Source: Paraclostridium bifermentans
GTDB taxonomy: Bacteria; Bacillota; Clostridia; Peptostreptococcales; Peptostreptococcaceae
Assembly: GCF_019916025.1 (NCBI RefSeq)
Contig: NZ_CP079737.1
Span: 1,426,001 to 1,490,000, forward strand
Direction of reading: 5' to 3'
Length of the DNA stretch: 64,000 bases
Both the position numbers and the translations under genes were made by a program. Under the pieces are notes generated by a model. It did not search any database. It was not told the DNA's origin and worked only from the letters and a program-made list of their open reading frames with translations. Shown here in pieces: positions 33,956 to 44,633 of the stretch. Numbering within the stretch: the stretch's first letter is position 1; the number at the start of each line of letters is the position of its first letter.

Positions 33956-35392
33956 ATGAAAGATTATAATAAATTATTGATAGAAATTTCAAAAGAAGGA
34001 AGGTTTGCGTATTCACTTCCGCCTTTAGATATATATGAAGATGAAAATTTAATTCCTGATAATTTTAAAAGAACTATAAATCCTAAATTGCCTATGGTAA
34101 GTGAAGTAGACGTCGTTAGACATTTTACACTTTTATCAAATAAAAATTTTGGGGTTGATACAGGATTCTATCCATTAGGGTCTTGTACTATGAAATACAA
34201 TCCAAAGCTAAATGAAGACATAGCATCTATAGAAGAATTTACTAATATACATCCTTATCAAAATGAAAAGACAGTTCAAGGCTCACTTCATGTAATGTAT
34301 GATTTTTCAAATATGTTAAAAGAAATAACAGGAATGGATGAAATAACATTACAACCATCGGCAGGATCTCATGGAGAATTGACAGGCTTGATGCTTATAA
34401 AAGCATATCATGAAAATAGCGGTGATTTTAAAAGAAATAAAATAATAGTTCCAGATTCAGCGCATGGGACAAATCCAGCAAGTGCAAATCTATGTGGATG
34501 TAATATAGTGCAAATAAAATCAGATGAATATGGATGTGTGGATATTGAAGCTTTAAAAGAAGTACTAGATGATACTGTTTGTGCTTTGATGCTTACAAAT
34601 CCAAGTACATTAGGCATATTTGAAAAAAATATAACTGAAATTGCAGATTTAGTACATGAAGCAGGTGGATTATTGTATTATGATGGTGCAAATATGAATG
34701 CTATTATGGGAATTAGTAGACCTTCGGATATGGGATTTGATGTTGTTCATCTAAATCTTCATAAAACTTTTTCAACTCCACATGGAGGAGGAGGACCAGG
34801 TAGCGGTCCGGTTGGAGTTAAAAAGGAATTAATCCCATTTTTACCAGTTCCAATAATTGAAAAGAATGAAAATGGATATTCATTGAATTATAATAAAGAG
34901 CATTCTATAGGGAAAATAAAAAATTTCTATGGGAATTTTGGAGTGATACTAAAGGCATACTCATATATTTTGACTATGGGTTCAGATGGGTTGAAATTAG
35001 CAAGTGAAATGGCTGTACTAAATGCAAACTACTTAAAAGAAAAACTTAAAAAGTACTATACATTACCTTTTGACACTGTATGCAAGCACGAATTTGTATT
35101 AAGCGGAAAAAAACTTGGAGAAGTAACTACTATGGATGTTGCAAAAAGACTTTTAGATTATGGATATCATCCTCCAACAGTATATTTTCCACTAATAGTA
35201 GATAGTGCAATAATGATAGAGCCAACTGAAACAGAAGGTTTAGAAACTTTGGATAGTTTTATAGATGCAATGATAAAAATATCAGAAGAAATAAAAGATA
35301 ATCCAGAAATATTGATAAGCGCGCCTCATAATACACAAGTAGGTAGATTAGACGAAACTAGAGCAGCTAAAAAACAAATTTTAAAATGGTAG
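33956..35392 (+). CDS. gcvPB: Glycine dehydrogenase (decarboxylating) subunit 2
   Basis: 478 residues. The PLP-binding lysine is K270 in [20 protein letters not shown]. Other motifs: [68 protein letters not shown] and [12 protein letters not shown]. The ATG follows the gcvPA stop without a gap, so translation is coupled. With gcvPA and gcvT it cleaves glycine to CO2, ammonia and methylene-THF; the H protein and dihydrolipoamide dehydrogenase are not in this cluster and must be elsewhere. Confidence 0.95.
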   Translation: MKDYNKLLIEISKEGRFAYSLPPLDIYEDENLIPDNFKRTINPKLPMVSEVDVVRHFTLLSNKNFGVDTGFYPLGSCTMKYNPKLNEDIASIEEFTNIHPYQNEKTVQGSLHVMYDFSNMLKEITGMDEITLQPSAGSHGELTGLMLIKAYHENSGDFKRNKIIVPDSAHGTNPASANLCGCNIVQIKSDEYGCVDIEALKEVLDDTVCALMLTNPSTLGIFEKNITEIADLVHEAGGLLYYDGANMNAIMGISRPSDMGFDVVHLNLHKTFSTPHGGGGPGSGPVGVKKELIPFLPVPIIEKNENGYSLNYNKEHSIGKIKNFYGNFGVILKAYSYILTMGSDGLKLASEMAVLNANYLKEKLKKYYTLPFDTVCKHEFVLSGKKLGEVTTMDVAKRLLDYGYHPPTVYFPLIVDSAIMIEPTETEGLETLDSFIDAMIKISEEIKDNPEILISAPHNTQVGRLDETRAAKKQILKW

Positions 35393-35394
35393 AT

Positions 35395-35433
35395 AAAAAT
35401 GAGATGCTTATTTATAGGCATCTCATTTTTATT
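35395..35433. terminator. Terminator of the gcv operon
   Basis: AAAAATGAGATGC (35395-35407) pairs with GCATCTCATTTTT (35418-35430). Confidence 0.88.
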
Positions 35434-35520
35434 TACTATTTTAAAATATCTAAATAAGGTATATAGATTTAGTTAATTGAATAGTAATTTATTAATGTTA
35501 TATAAATTAGGGGGGATTTC

Positions 35521-36753
35521 ATGGAATTTGAAATTACAAAGGGAATTTTTACTGTGAATTTGGACATGATAGCAACTCTAGCACTAGCTACATTACTTTT
35601 GCTTTTAGGCAATTACTTAAGAAAAAAGGTTAATTTTTTAGACAAATTTTGTATACCAGGACCAGTTATAGGAGGGCTTTTATTTGCAATTATAATATTT
35701 ATTTCAAAGACTATAAATTTATTTAACTTAGATATGGATACAACTTTACAATCACCATTTATGATAGCTTTCTTTACTACTATAGGATTAGGAGCTAGCT
35801 TTTCTCTTATAAAAAAGGGTGGAAAGTTATTAATAATTTATTGGATATTGTGTGGAGGACTTGCTATATTTCAAAATGTAATAGGTGTTATAGGGGCAAA
35901 GCTAACAAATATAAATCCTCTTATAGGTATTATGTGTGGAGCTGTTTCTATGGAAGGTGGTCATGCAAATGCAGCTTCCTTTGGGGCAACGATAGAAGGG
36001 TTAGGTGTAAATGGCGCGGTTACAATAGGAATGGCGGCAGCGACATTTGGTGTGATTTTTGGAGGAATTATAGGAGGTCCAGTTTCTCGATACTTAATAG
36101 ATAAGTATAATTTAAAACCATCAGTAGAAGAACATGATAAAAATATATCTGTAGAAGAAACGGCAGGAATAAAATTAAGTGACTCATTCAATTCAAGTAC
36201 TATGATAACTCAAATTGCAGTTATAGCATCTTGCATGACTATTGGAAATTTATTTGGGTCATGGTTTTCAAATACTACAGGTGTAGTACTTCCAGGATAT
36301 GTAGGTGCAATGTTTGTTGCAGTTTTATTTAGAAATTTAAATGACAAGATAAATATTGTGAAAATAGATCTATATTCAGTTGATATAATAAGCAATGTTT
36401 GTTTAGGAATATTTTTGACAATGGCACTTATGAGTATAAAATTATGGGAATTAGCAGGACTTGCAGGACCGATGATAGTAATAGTTCTTGCACAAGTTAT
36501 ATTTATAGCATTATATGGAATATTTATTGGATTTAGATTATTAGGAAAAGATTTTGATGCGGCAGTTATGGTCTCAGGTATGTTAGGTCATGGACTTGGA
36601 GCAACTCCAAATGCATTAGCTAATATAAATTCTGTAACTTCTAAGTATGGGGATTCAACAAAGGCTTTTTTAATAGTACCTTTAGTTGGAGCATTTTTAG
36701 TAGATTTAGTGGGAATACCTACAATTGTAACATTTATAAATTTTTTCAGTTAG
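35521..36753 (+). CDS. gltS: Sodium/glutamate symporter
   Basis: 410 residues with about ten membrane segments in two inverted halves. Family features: DMIATLALATLLLLLGNYLRKKVNFLDKFCIPGPVIGGLLFA near the N-terminus, AFFTTIGLGASFSLIKKGG, MCGAVSMEGGHANAASFG (a reentrant-loop motif, about 140-157) and its counterpart GMLGHGLGATPNALANINSV near 355-375. It imports glutamate with Na+. Lies after the gcv terminator, so separately expressed. RBS AGGGGGG. No hairpin directly downstream. Confidence 0.93.
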   Translation: MEFEITKGIFTVNLDMIATLALATLLLLLGNYLRKKVNFLDKFCIPGPVIGGLLFAIIIFISKTINLFNLDMDTTLQSPFMIAFFTTIGLGASFSLIKKGGKLLIIYWILCGGLAIFQNVIGVIGAKLTNINPLIGIMCGAVSMEGGHANAASFGATIEGLGVNGAVTIGMAAATFGVIFGGIIGGPVSRYLIDKYNLKPSVEEHDKNISVEETAGIKLSDSFNSSTMITQIAVIASCMTIGNLFGSWFSNTTGVVLPGYVGAMFVAVLFRNLNDKINIVKIDLYSVDIISNVCLGIFLTMALMSIKLWELAGLAGPMIVIVLAQVIFIALYGIFIGFRLLGKDFDAAVMVSGMLGHGLGATPNALANINSVTSKYGDSTKAFLIVPLVGAFLVDLVGIPTIVTFINFFS

Positions 36754-36863
36754 ATATCTAAAATGAAAATTTATAACTTAGGAATAAACAATTTGTTATA
36801 TATTCACAAATTATAGTATAAGTGCTACAATTTATTAAACTGTATAAAAGGAGAATTATAGAG

Positions 36864-37328
36864 ATGTTTAAGCAAATGAGAAGACAGGAAAGAAAAATTG
36901 AAATTGGAGAAGCTGAAGAAATCTTAAAAAATGGAGAATATGGTGTTTTATCTACAAATGGAGAAAATGGATATTCGTATGGTACACCGGTAAGCTATGT
37001 ATATTTTAATAATTCGGTATATTTTCATTGTGCACTAGAAGGACAAAAGCTAGAAAACATTAATTTTAATAATAAAGTTTCATTTTGTGTGGTAGGTAAA
37101 ACTTGTGTTGTTCCTGAAAAGTTTAGCACAAAATATGAAAGTACTATTGTGTTTGGAGAAGCTATTGAAGTTTTTGAAGAAGAAAAAAATGAAGCCTTAC
37201 TTGAAATATTGAAAAAATACTCACCTAATTTCATAGATAAAGGTAAATTGTACATAAAAAATGCTGGAGATAAAACTAAAGTAATAAAGATAAGTATTGA
37301 TAAAATTTCAGGTAAATCTATTAGATAA
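36864..37328 (+). CDS. Pyridoxamine 5'-phosphate oxidase-like flavin-binding protein (Nim-type)
   Basis: 154 residues from ATG 36864 (AAAGGAG upstream); an earlier in-frame ATG at 36822 is out of reach of this RBS. The pattern MFKQMRRQERKIEIGEAEEILKNGEYGVLSTNGENGYSYGTPVSYVYFNNSVYFHCALEGQKLENI is typical of the split-barrel FMN family related to nitroimidazole reductases (listed in shorter pieces: RRQERKI, GEYGVLST, YFHCALEGQK). It probably binds FMN or heme-like cofactors; a Nim resistance function is not proven by sequence. Confidence 0.85.
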   Translation: MFKQMRRQERKIEIGEAEEILKNGEYGVLSTNGENGYSYGTPVSYVYFNNSVYFHCALEGQKLENINFNNKVSFCVVGKTCVVPEKFSTKYESTIVFGEAIEVFEEEKNEALLEILKKYSPNFIDKGKLYIKNAGDKTKVIKISIDKISGKSIR

Positions 37329-37330
37329 GG

Positions 37331-37360
37331 GAAGTTATTTTTAATAACTTCTTTTTTTAT
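37331..37360. terminator. Terminator after Nim-like gene
   Basis: GAAGTTATT (37331-37339) pairs with AATAACTTC (37343-37351), then T7. Confidence 0.85.
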
Positions 37361-37492
37361 TTAAATTTACTATAAGATGTTTAATACTGAATATTTTGTG
37401 GTAAATATTACAAGGAAAAATAATTATTCTTAAATTTCAATTCTAAAATACAAAAACAATCAAAATACAATTAGAATAATGAGGTGATGTGT

Positions 37493-40400
37493 ATGATGGA
37501 AACTTTTCATATAGGAATTGACGTTGGATCAACTACTGTAAAATTAGTTGTATTAGATAAGGACAATAACATTGTATTTAAAAAGTACAGACGACATTTA
37601 TCTGATATAAAAAATGCGGTAATAAGAATCCTAGATGACACTTATAAAAGTATAGGAGATAATTGTGTTACCGTAGTTATAACTGGATCAGGGGGAATGA
37701 ACTTAGCAACAAACTTAGGGGTAGACTTTGTACAAGAAGTAATAGCAAGTACTAAGGCTGTTGAAGTTTATAATCCAGATACTGATGTAGTTATAGAACT
37801 AGGTGGAGAAGATGCAAAAATAATTTACTTAACAAATGGAATAGAACAAAGAATGAATGGAATTTGCGCAGGAGGAACTGGATCTTTTATAGATCAAATG
37901 GCATCTTTATTAAAGACTGACGCAAGTGGTCTAAATGAACTAGCAAAAAATTATAAAAACATATACAGTATAGCAGCTAGATGTGGAGTATTTGCAAAAA
38001 CAGATATTCAGCCATTGATAAATGAGGGTGCAAGAAAAGAAGATATAGCAATGAGTATTTTCCATGCAGTAGCAGTACAAACTATAAGCGTTTTAGCTTG
38101 TGGTAGAAAAATACAGGGGAAAGTTGCTTTTCTAGGAGGACCATTATACTTTTTATCTCAATTAAGACAAGCATTTATAGATATGCTAAATTTAAACGAA
38201 CAAGATATTATATTTCCTAAAGATGCTCAGCTATATATAGCAATAGGGGCAGCTCTTTCATATACAAATAATAAAACATTTATGTTAAGCAATCTATTAT
38301 TAACTTTAAAAAATTCAAAAGAATATCAAAATACAAACCAAAGTAAATTAAAACCTTTATTTAAAAATGAAAAAGAATATGAAGAATTTAAGAAACGACA
38401 TAGTATGAATGTAGTTAATACAAATGAGTTATCACACTACTCTGGGGATTGCTTTTTAGGGATTGATGCAGGATCAACAACAACAAAAGTTGCTTTAATT
38501 GATAAAAACGGGAATTTATTATATTCAGCATACAAAAGTAATGAAGGAAGCCCATTAAACTCTGCAATAGAGATTTTAGATGATATATATATACACTTAC
38601 CAAACACGGCTAAAATAGTAAATTCAGCAGTTACAGGATATGGAGAAGCTTTGTTAAAACAAGCTTTAAAAATAGACATAGGAGAAATAGAAACGGTAGC
38701 TCATTATAAGGGCGCTAAGTTTTTCTCACCAAATGTAGACTTTATACTTGATATAGGCGGACAAGATATGAAATGTCTAAAAATCAATAATGGAGTTATA
38801 GAAACTATAATATTAAATGAAGCCTGTTCTTCGGGGTGTGGGTCGTTTTTAGAAACTTTTGCAAAATCATTAGAACTTGATATAAAAGATTTTTCTAAGA
38901 AAGCTCTATATTCTGAAAATCCAGTTGATTTAGGATCTAGATGTACAGTATTTATGAACTCAAGAGTAAAACAAGCTCAAAAAGAGGGTCATTCAGTCAG
39001 TGATATTAGTGCAGGTTTATCATATTCGGTTATAAAAAATGCGTTGTATAAAGTTATAAAAGTAAAGTCTAAAGAAGATATTGGAAAATATCCTGTTGTT
39101 CAAGGTGGAACTTTCTACAATGATGCTGTATTAAGAGTATTTGAAATATTAACAGAACGAGAAGTTGTAAGACCTAATATTGCAGGAATAATGGGTGCAT
39201 TTGGAGCTAGTATAATAGCAAAAGAAAAATATAAAAAAGGATACACTACATTATTATTAGATAGAAATAATATTAATAATATAAAACTAAGAACAATTAC
39301 TGCAAGATGTGGTAAATGTTCTAATAATTGTTTACTTACTATAAATAATTTTGGAAATGGAGAAAAATTTATTTCAGGGAATAGATGTGAAAAAGGTATA
39401 GGGTTAGAAGTTAATGAAAATAAAAATATAAATCTTTTTGAATATAAATATAAAAAAATATTCGACTATAAAAGCTTACAACCTAAAGATGCAAAGCGAA
39501 AAGTTATTGGTATACCTAGGGTGTTAAATATGTATGAAGATTACCCTCTATGGCACACTATATTTACAAATTTAGGATTTAGTGTAGTTTTATCAGGAGA
39601 ATCATCTAAACAAATTTATGAAAAAGGCATGGATTCAATTGTTTCGGAGTCTGTGTGCTATCCAGCCAAAATAGTTCATGGACATATAAATGATTTAATT
39701 GAAAAAGGAGTTAAAACAATTTTTTATCCATGTATAAGACATGAACACAAAGAGTTTAAAAATATAGATAATCATTTTAACTGTCCTGTGGTAATGTCAT
39801 ACTCAGAAGTTATAAAAAATAACATTAGTGAAATCCGAGATAAAAATATTAATTTTATTAATTCTTTTTTACCGATGAATGATAAAAAGGCTTTAAAGAA
39901 AAGGCTTATTGAAGAATTAAATAAAATTAAAATGTATGATAAGGATTTTATACAAATAAGTAAAGAAGAAATAGATAAAAGCGTTGAATTAGGTTTTAAA
40001 GAGTATGAAAAATTTAAAAAAGATATTCAGGATATGGGTGAAAAAACTTTAAAATTAATTAAGAAAAATAATATAAAAGGAATTGTTCTAGCAGGAAGGC
40101 CATACCATATCGATCCAGAAATAAACCATGGTATACCAGAACTTATAAATTCTTTAGACATGGCAGTCTTAACAGAGGACAGCGTATGTCATCTAGGAAA
40201 AGTAGAGGAACCTTTAAGAGTAGTTGATCAATGGGCGTACCATTCAAGGTTATATAGAGCCGCAAAGTTTGTTAGCCATGAAAAGAATTTAGAACTTGTA
40301 CAGCTAAACTCTTTTGGGTGTGGACTTGACTCAGTTACAACTGATCAAGTTCAAGAAATTTTAAATAGTGAAGGCCGAATATATACTTGTATAAAGATTG

Positions 40401-41815
40401 ATGAAGGAAATAATTTAGGAGCTGCTAAAATAAGATTAAGATCGCTAAAAGCAGCTATAGAAGAAAGAGAAAAAAGTAATATTGATACTGTGAAGGTTGA
40501 AAAAAAATACACAAAAGGAAGTTTAGTTAAGGCAATAAAAGAAAATTACAATATTTTAGTTCCTCAAATGTCACCTATGCATTTTGATTTGGTAGAACAT
40601 GGAGTAAAATCATGTGGATACAATATGGTATTACTTAAAGATTATGAAGGAGCTGTAGAAGAAGGCCTTAAATATGTTAATAACGATGCATGTTATCCAG
40701 CAATTATTGTAGTAGGTCAGATTATTAAGGCGTTAAAGAGTGATAAGTATGATTTAAGTAAGACGGCTGTAGCAATAACTCAAACTGGAGGGGTTTGCAG
40801 AGCTACCAACTACATTGGATTTTTAAGAAAAGCTTTAAGTGATGCAGGATATGAAGATGTACCTGTATTATCTTTATCTATAAATGGAGAAGAAAAGAAT
40901 AATTTATATAGTGTATTTTCATTAAGTCTGGTAAATAAAGTTTTAATGGGTGCTATATATGGAGATTTACTTATGAAGGTCTTATATAGAGTTAGGCCAT
41001 ATGAAAAAATAAAAGGAAGTGCTAACAAATTATATGAAAACTATAAAAATATTTGTAAGCAAAGTTTAGAAAATGGAAGTTTTGGTGAATTTAAAGAAAA
41101 TATTTATAATATAGTAAGAGATTTTGATAATTTACCTATAGTAAAAACAGAAAAACCTAAAGTGGGGTTAGTAGGAGAAATTTTAGTCAAATTTCATCCA
41201 TTGGCAAATAATAATGTTGTAGATGTATTAGAAGCTGAAGGGGCCGAAGTAGTAGTTCCTGAGCTTATGAATTTCTTTCTAAGTTGTTGCTTTAATACAT
41301 ATTATAAAGCTGATAATAATTTAGATAAAAAATATAAAAAGTTGGGTGGAAAGTTTGCCATAGGTATGATTGAAAAATATCAAAAACATTATATGAATGC
41401 GTTAGAAAGTAGCAAGAGATTTAGCAAGACAAAAGATATTAAATCATTAGGCAATTTAGCCTCTAATGTAATTTCTTTAGGGAATCAAGCTGGAGAAGGA
41501 TGGCTTTTAACAGCTGAAATGATGGAACTCATGGAAAGTGGTGTGAAAAATATTATATGCATGCAACCTTTTGCTTGCTTACCTAATCATATAACTGGAA
41601 AAGGTGTGATTAAGGAGTTAAAACGAATTTACAATGATGCTAATATAGTTCCGATAGACTATGACCCAGGGGCTAGTGAAGTTAACCAATTGAATAGGAT
41701 AAAACTTATGCTTTCAACATCACTTAACAATTTGGGATCAAACAATATTAATTTAGAAACTGGAAACTCTGAAAGTATAGAATCTGATAACACAGAAAAA
41801 GAAGCATTAGCTTAA
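37493..41815 (+). CDS. Giant 2-hydroxyacyl-CoA dehydratase activase/component fusion
   Basis: 1440 residues from ATG 37493 (GAGGTG six bases upstream; ATG 37496 also possible). Two BadF/BcrA-type ATPase domains in tandem: [16 protein letters not shown] with [15 protein letters not shown], then [17 protein letters not shown] with [16 protein letters not shown] (the Cys of each would hold the bridging [4Fe-4S] in activases). A Cys-rich linker ([18 protein letters not shown]) leads to a DUF2229/CoA_E_activ region ([27 protein letters not shown]) and a dehydratase-component-like C-terminal part. This is the long clostridial form, of unproven substrate; it resembles radical 2-hydroxyacyl-CoA dehydratase activation. 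Single gene. Confidence 0.9.
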   Translation: MMETFHIGIDVGSTTVKLVVLDKDNNIVFKKYRRHLSDIKNAVIRILDDTYKSIGDNCVTVVITGSGGMNLATNLGVDFVQEVIASTKAVEVYNPDTDVVIELGGEDAKIIYLTNGIEQRMNGICAGGTGSFIDQMASLLKTDASGLNELAKNYKNIYSIAARCGVFAKTDIQPLINEGARKEDIAMSIFHAVAVQTISVLACGRKIQGKVAFLGGPLYFLSQLRQAFIDMLNLNEQDIIFPKDAQLYIAIGAALSYTNNKTFMLSNLLLTLKNSKEYQNTNQSKLKPLFKNEKEYEEFKKRHSMNVVNTNELSHYSGDCFLGIDAGSTTTKVALIDKNGNLLYSAYKSNEGSPLNSAIEILDDIYIHLPNTAKIVNSAVTGYGEALLKQALKIDIGEIETVAHYKGAKFFSPNVDFILDIGGQDMKCLKINNGVIETIILNEACSSGCGSFLETFAKSLELDIKDFSKKALYSENPVDLGSRCTVFMNSRVKQAQKEGHSVSDISAGLSYSVIKNALYKVIKVKSKEDIGKYPVVQGGTFYNDAVLRVFEILTEREVVRPNIAGIMGAFGASIIAKEKYKKGYTTLLLDRNNINNIKLRTITARCGKCSNNCLLTINNFGNGEKFISGNRCEKGIGLEVNENKNINLFEYKYKKIFDYKSLQPKDAKRKVIGIPRVLNMYEDYPLWHTIFTNLGFSVVLSGESSKQIYEKGMDSIVSESVCYPAKIVHGHINDLIEKGVKTIFYPCIRHEHKEFKNIDNHFNCPVVMSYSEVIKNNISEIRDKNINFINSFLPMNDKKALKKRLIEELNKIKMYDKDFIQISKEEIDKSVELGFKEYEKFKKDIQDMGEKTLKLIKKNNIKGIVLAGRPYHIDPEINHGIPELINSLDMAVLTEDSVCHLGKVEEPLRVVDQWAYHSRLYRAAKFVSHEKNLELVQLNSFGCGLDSVTTDQVQEILNSEGRIYTCIKIDEGNNLGAAKIRLRSLKAAIEEREKSNIDTVKVEKKYTKGSLVKAIKENYNILVPQMSPMHFDLVEHGVKSCGYNMVLLKDYEGAVEEGLKYVNNDACYPAIIVVGQIIKALKSDKYDLSKTAVAITQTGGVCRATNYIGFLRKALSDAGYEDVPVLSLSINGEEKNNLYSVFSLSLVNKVLMGAIYGDLLMKVLYRVRPYEKIKGSANKLYENYKNICKQSLENGSFGEFKENIYNIVRDFDNLPIVKTEKPKVGLVGEILVKFHPLANNNVVDVLEAEGAEVVVPELMNFFLSCCFNTYYKADNNLDKKYKKLGGKFAIGMIEKYQKHYMNALESSKRFSKTKDIKSLGNLASNVISLGNQAGEGWLLTAEMMELMESGVKNIICMQPFACLPNHITGKGVIKELKRIYNDANIVPIDYDPGASEVNQLNRIKLMLSTSLNNLGSNNINLETGNSESIESDNTEKEALA

Positions 41816-41816
41816 T

Positions 41817-41871
41817 AAAAATAAGTAGTTATGGTATTAAATTAAATTTATACTATTAACTACTTATTTTT
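41817..41871. terminator. Bidirectional terminator between activase and DUF4184 genes
   Basis: AAAAATAAGTAGTTA (41817-41831) pairs with TAACTACTTATTTTT (41857-41871) across a 25-base loop that is itself partly self-complementary. It serves both convergent genes. Confidence 0.82.
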
Positions 41872-41883
41872 ATACTATAGAGG

Positions 41884-42606
41884 TTAGTTTAATTGTTTAA
41901 ACTTATAAGCAATTGATGATATTAAATATCCTAAAAATAGACCATTTATAAAAGTTACTACCAACCTACCTATACCAAAATTTTTAAATATAAGATAACT
42001 CAACAGAATTGTTAAAATTTGTATTGAAATAGCTGTTAAATGATATCTAAATTTATTTGAATTTATGTGCTTATTACTATACATTCTTATACTATATAAA
42101 TAGGCTAAAATTATAAGGAATCCTAATAATGTACTACCGTGTTGGAGTACTTTAAAAAACGGAACTTGATAATCAAATAGATTTATAGAATTTTTTAATA
42201 AGTTGAAATTAACAACAAAATAGCCTGTTTTATGAGTAAATGCATCCCATAGTACATGTGTTAACATTCCGGTAATACATGAATATGTAAATACAAAAAT
42301 ATTTTTAATACTTTTAAAGTTGAAACTATAATTTATAAGGTACGTATAGTAATTACACATTTTACCTGGGAGATTTATAATAAATGGATTTTTTATAAAA
42401 TTTAAAATTAAGTAGTTCAGTAAAAAACATATTGGAAGATTTAAAAAAATAAATCCTGATAGCGTATGTCCTAAATTGCTACTTGGATTAAATAATAAAA
42501 AATATATAAAATCAGGTGCCATAGAACCAAGAATCAATCCTAATAAATTAAAGTTTTTGTTTTTAGAAAAAATCACTGCAGCTGGATGTGCTAATGTAAA
42601 TGGCAT
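41884..42606 (-). CDS. DUF4184 family membrane protein
   Basis: 240 residues. N-terminal MPFTLAHPAAVIF and LLGLILGSMAPDFIYFL, then GHTLSGFIFLNLPICFLL, and THVLWDAFTHKTGYFV near 113-128 are the family motifs: conserved His and Asp suggest a membrane metal-dependent hydrolase related to the YdjM group. Six or so membrane segments. RBS AAGGAGA. Function unknown. Convergent with the giant activase; divergent from the c-di-GMP protein. Confidence 0.87.
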   Translation of the reverse strand: MPFTLAHPAAVIFSKNKNFNLLGLILGSMAPDFIYFLLFNPSSNLGHTLSGFIFLNLPICFLLNYLILNFIKNPFIINLPGKMCNYYTYLINYSFNFKSIKNIFVFTYSCITGMLTHVLWDAFTHKTGYFVVNFNLLKNSINLFDYQVPFFKVLQHGSTLLGFLIILAYLYSIRMYSNKHINSNKFRYHLTAISIQILTILLSYLIFKNFGIGRLVVTFINGLFLGYLISSIAYKFKQLN

Positions 42607-42788
42607 AGAAAACTCTCCTTAAACTTTTATTTCATTTTAATATAATAATATAAATAAATAAAATATACCATATATTTTGAATTTTAATGCATATTGTTAT
42701 TTTTTACCCAAAATTTACCAAATGAAAAAATATATGATTTAAAGTAATATATAAGTGATATGATATGTAAAAGGAAGTAGGAAAAAAT

Positions 42789-44561
42789 ATGAAAGAAAAT
42801 TTAATGGATTTAATATTTAACACGCTGCCTATACCTATATGGATAAAATCAAAAGAAGGAGCATTTCTAGACATAAACCAAAAACTTAAAGATACATATA
42901 TAAGTAAAGAAATAAAGAAAGAAGATATCATAGGCAAATTCAATAAAGATATATACCCTGTAGAAATAGCTAAAATGTATGATATGAACTATAAAAAAGT
43001 ACTAGAAAGCAAACAACCTATGACATTTGAAAATAAGCATAAAAATAAAATAACCAAAGCTTATTTAACACCTATACTTGACAAAGATAAAGAAATAATT
43101 GCAGTAACTGGTATAATACACGATATATCAGAGTTTAAGCAATATGAAGAAGATAATATTTATCAAAAGAACTTAATGGAAACTATAATAAATAGTATAC
43201 CAGACATAGTATTTTATAAAGATATAGAAGGTAAATATGTAGGAGGAAATAATGCTTTTTTTGAAAGATTTTACGAAAGAGATAAAGAGGATGTTATAGG
43301 AAAAACAGATTTAGAACTAAGTGAAGATAAAAACTTATCAGAATATCTTATAAAAAAAGATAAAGAAGCTATAGAAAGTAAAAAAAATATATATTCTAAA
43401 TTAAAAGTAAAAAATAGCAAAAATGAAGTTACATATTTTGAAAGTATAAAAACACCTGTAATAAATGAAAGAAATGAAGTAGTAGGCGTAGTAGGCGTAT
43501 CAAGAGACATAACAAAAAGAAAAGAATTAGAAAATATGTTAAGACAAATGAGTTATACAGATAAATTAACGGGACTTTTTAATCGAGCATATTTTGAAGA
43601 ACAAATAAAGATTTTAAACAATGAAAAATTTTATCCTCTAAGTATGATAATTGGAGATGCAAATGGCTTAAAAAAATTAAATGACACAAGAGGCCATTTA
43701 GAAGGGGATAAATTGATTATAAAAATTTCAGAAATTTTAAAAAATAGTTGCAATGAAAATCATCTTATTTTTAGGTGGGGTGGAGATGAATTTGTAATTC
43801 TTATGCCAAACACAAATTCTATTTGTGCCCAAAATACATATAATACTATTTTAGAAAATTGTAAAAAAGCTAGTAACTATGAAATGAAAATAAGTATAGC
43901 ATTAGGAATTTCAACAAAAGTTGATAATAAATTAAGCATAGAAGATTTGATAAAAGAAGCAGAAGATACAATGTATCAAGAAAAGCTACTTTCAAAAGAA
44001 AGTAGGAAAAATTACATAATGAAATCTCTACAGAAAACACTAGAAGAAAAGAGTTTAGAAACAAGAGACCATACTAGTAGGACTGTAGAATATGCATACA
44101 AAATAGGTAAAAAATTAAACTTAAATAATAAACAAATTAGAGAATTAAAATTATTAGCATATCTACATGATATAGGAAAAATTGGAGTATGTGAAAGTAT
44201 AATAGAAAAGCCTGGACCTCTTACTCAAGAAGAATACAGTTTAATAAAAAATCATAGTGAAAAAGGATTTAGAATAGCTAATTGTACACCCGACTTATCT
44301 GATGTAGCTTATGGAATTTTAACTCATCATGAACGATATGATGGAAATGGATATCCATTAGGATTAAAAGGCGAAGAAATTCCTTTATTATCCAGAATAA
44401 TATCTGTTGTAGATTCATTTGATGCAATGACAAGTGATAGGGCTTATAGAAAAGCAATGACAACTAATCAGGCAATAGCGGAATTAAGAAAAAACTCAGG
44501 AACTCAATTTGATTCAAATATTGTAGATGCTTTTATTGACGAAATAGAAAGTAATAGATAA
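42789..44561 (+). CDS. PAS-PAS-GGDEF-HD-GYP cyclic-di-GMP protein
   Basis: 590 residues, no membrane segment. Two PAS domains (about 10-118 and 128-243, each ending in VTGIIHDISE or VVGVSRDITKRKELE), a GGDEF domain (about 253-410) with intact RWGGDEF (331-335), and an HD-GYP domain (about 420-590) with HDIGKIG (460-466) and HHERYDGNGYP (513-523). Both synthesis and hydrolysis motifs are intact, so it could make and break c-di-GMP; no RxxD inhibitory site is seen before GGDEF. PAS sensing is presumably cytosolic. RBS AAAGGAAG. Monocistronic. Confidence 0.93.
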   Translation: MKENLMDLIFNTLPIPIWIKSKEGAFLDINQKLKDTYISKEIKKEDIIGKFNKDIYPVEIAKMYDMNYKKVLESKQPMTFENKHKNKITKAYLTPILDKDKEIIAVTGIIHDISEFKQYEEDNIYQKNLMETIINSIPDIVFYKDIEGKYVGGNNAFFERFYERDKEDVIGKTDLELSEDKNLSEYLIKKDKEAIESKKNIYSKLKVKNSKNEVTYFESIKTPVINERNEVVGVVGVSRDITKRKELENMLRQMSYTDKLTGLFNRAYFEEQIKILNNEKFYPLSMIIGDANGLKKLNDTRGHLEGDKLIIKISEILKNSCNENHLIFRWGGDEFVILMPNTNSICAQNTYNTILENCKKASNYEMKISIALGISTKVDNKLSIEDLIKEAEDTMYQEKLLSKESRKNYIMKSLQKTLEEKSLETRDHTSRTVEYAYKIGKKLNLNNKQIRELKLLAYLHDIGKIGVCESIIEKPGPLTQEEYSLIKNHSEKGFRIANCTPDLSDVAYGILTHHERYDGNGYPLGLKGEEIPLLSRIISVVDSFDAMTSDRAYRKAMTTNQAIAELRKNSGTQFDSNIVDAFIDEIESNR

Positions 44562-44566
44562 AAAAG

Positions 44567-44594
44567 AAGCCTTCATTTAAAAGAAGGCTTTTTA
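44567..44594 (+). terminator. Terminator after c-di-GMP protein
   Basis: AAGCCTTC (44567-44574) pairs with GAAGGCTT (44583-44590), then TTTT. Confidence 0.85.
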
Positions 44595-44633
44595 TGATAT
44601 AATCAATTATATAAAAACTTAAGGAGGAAATTT

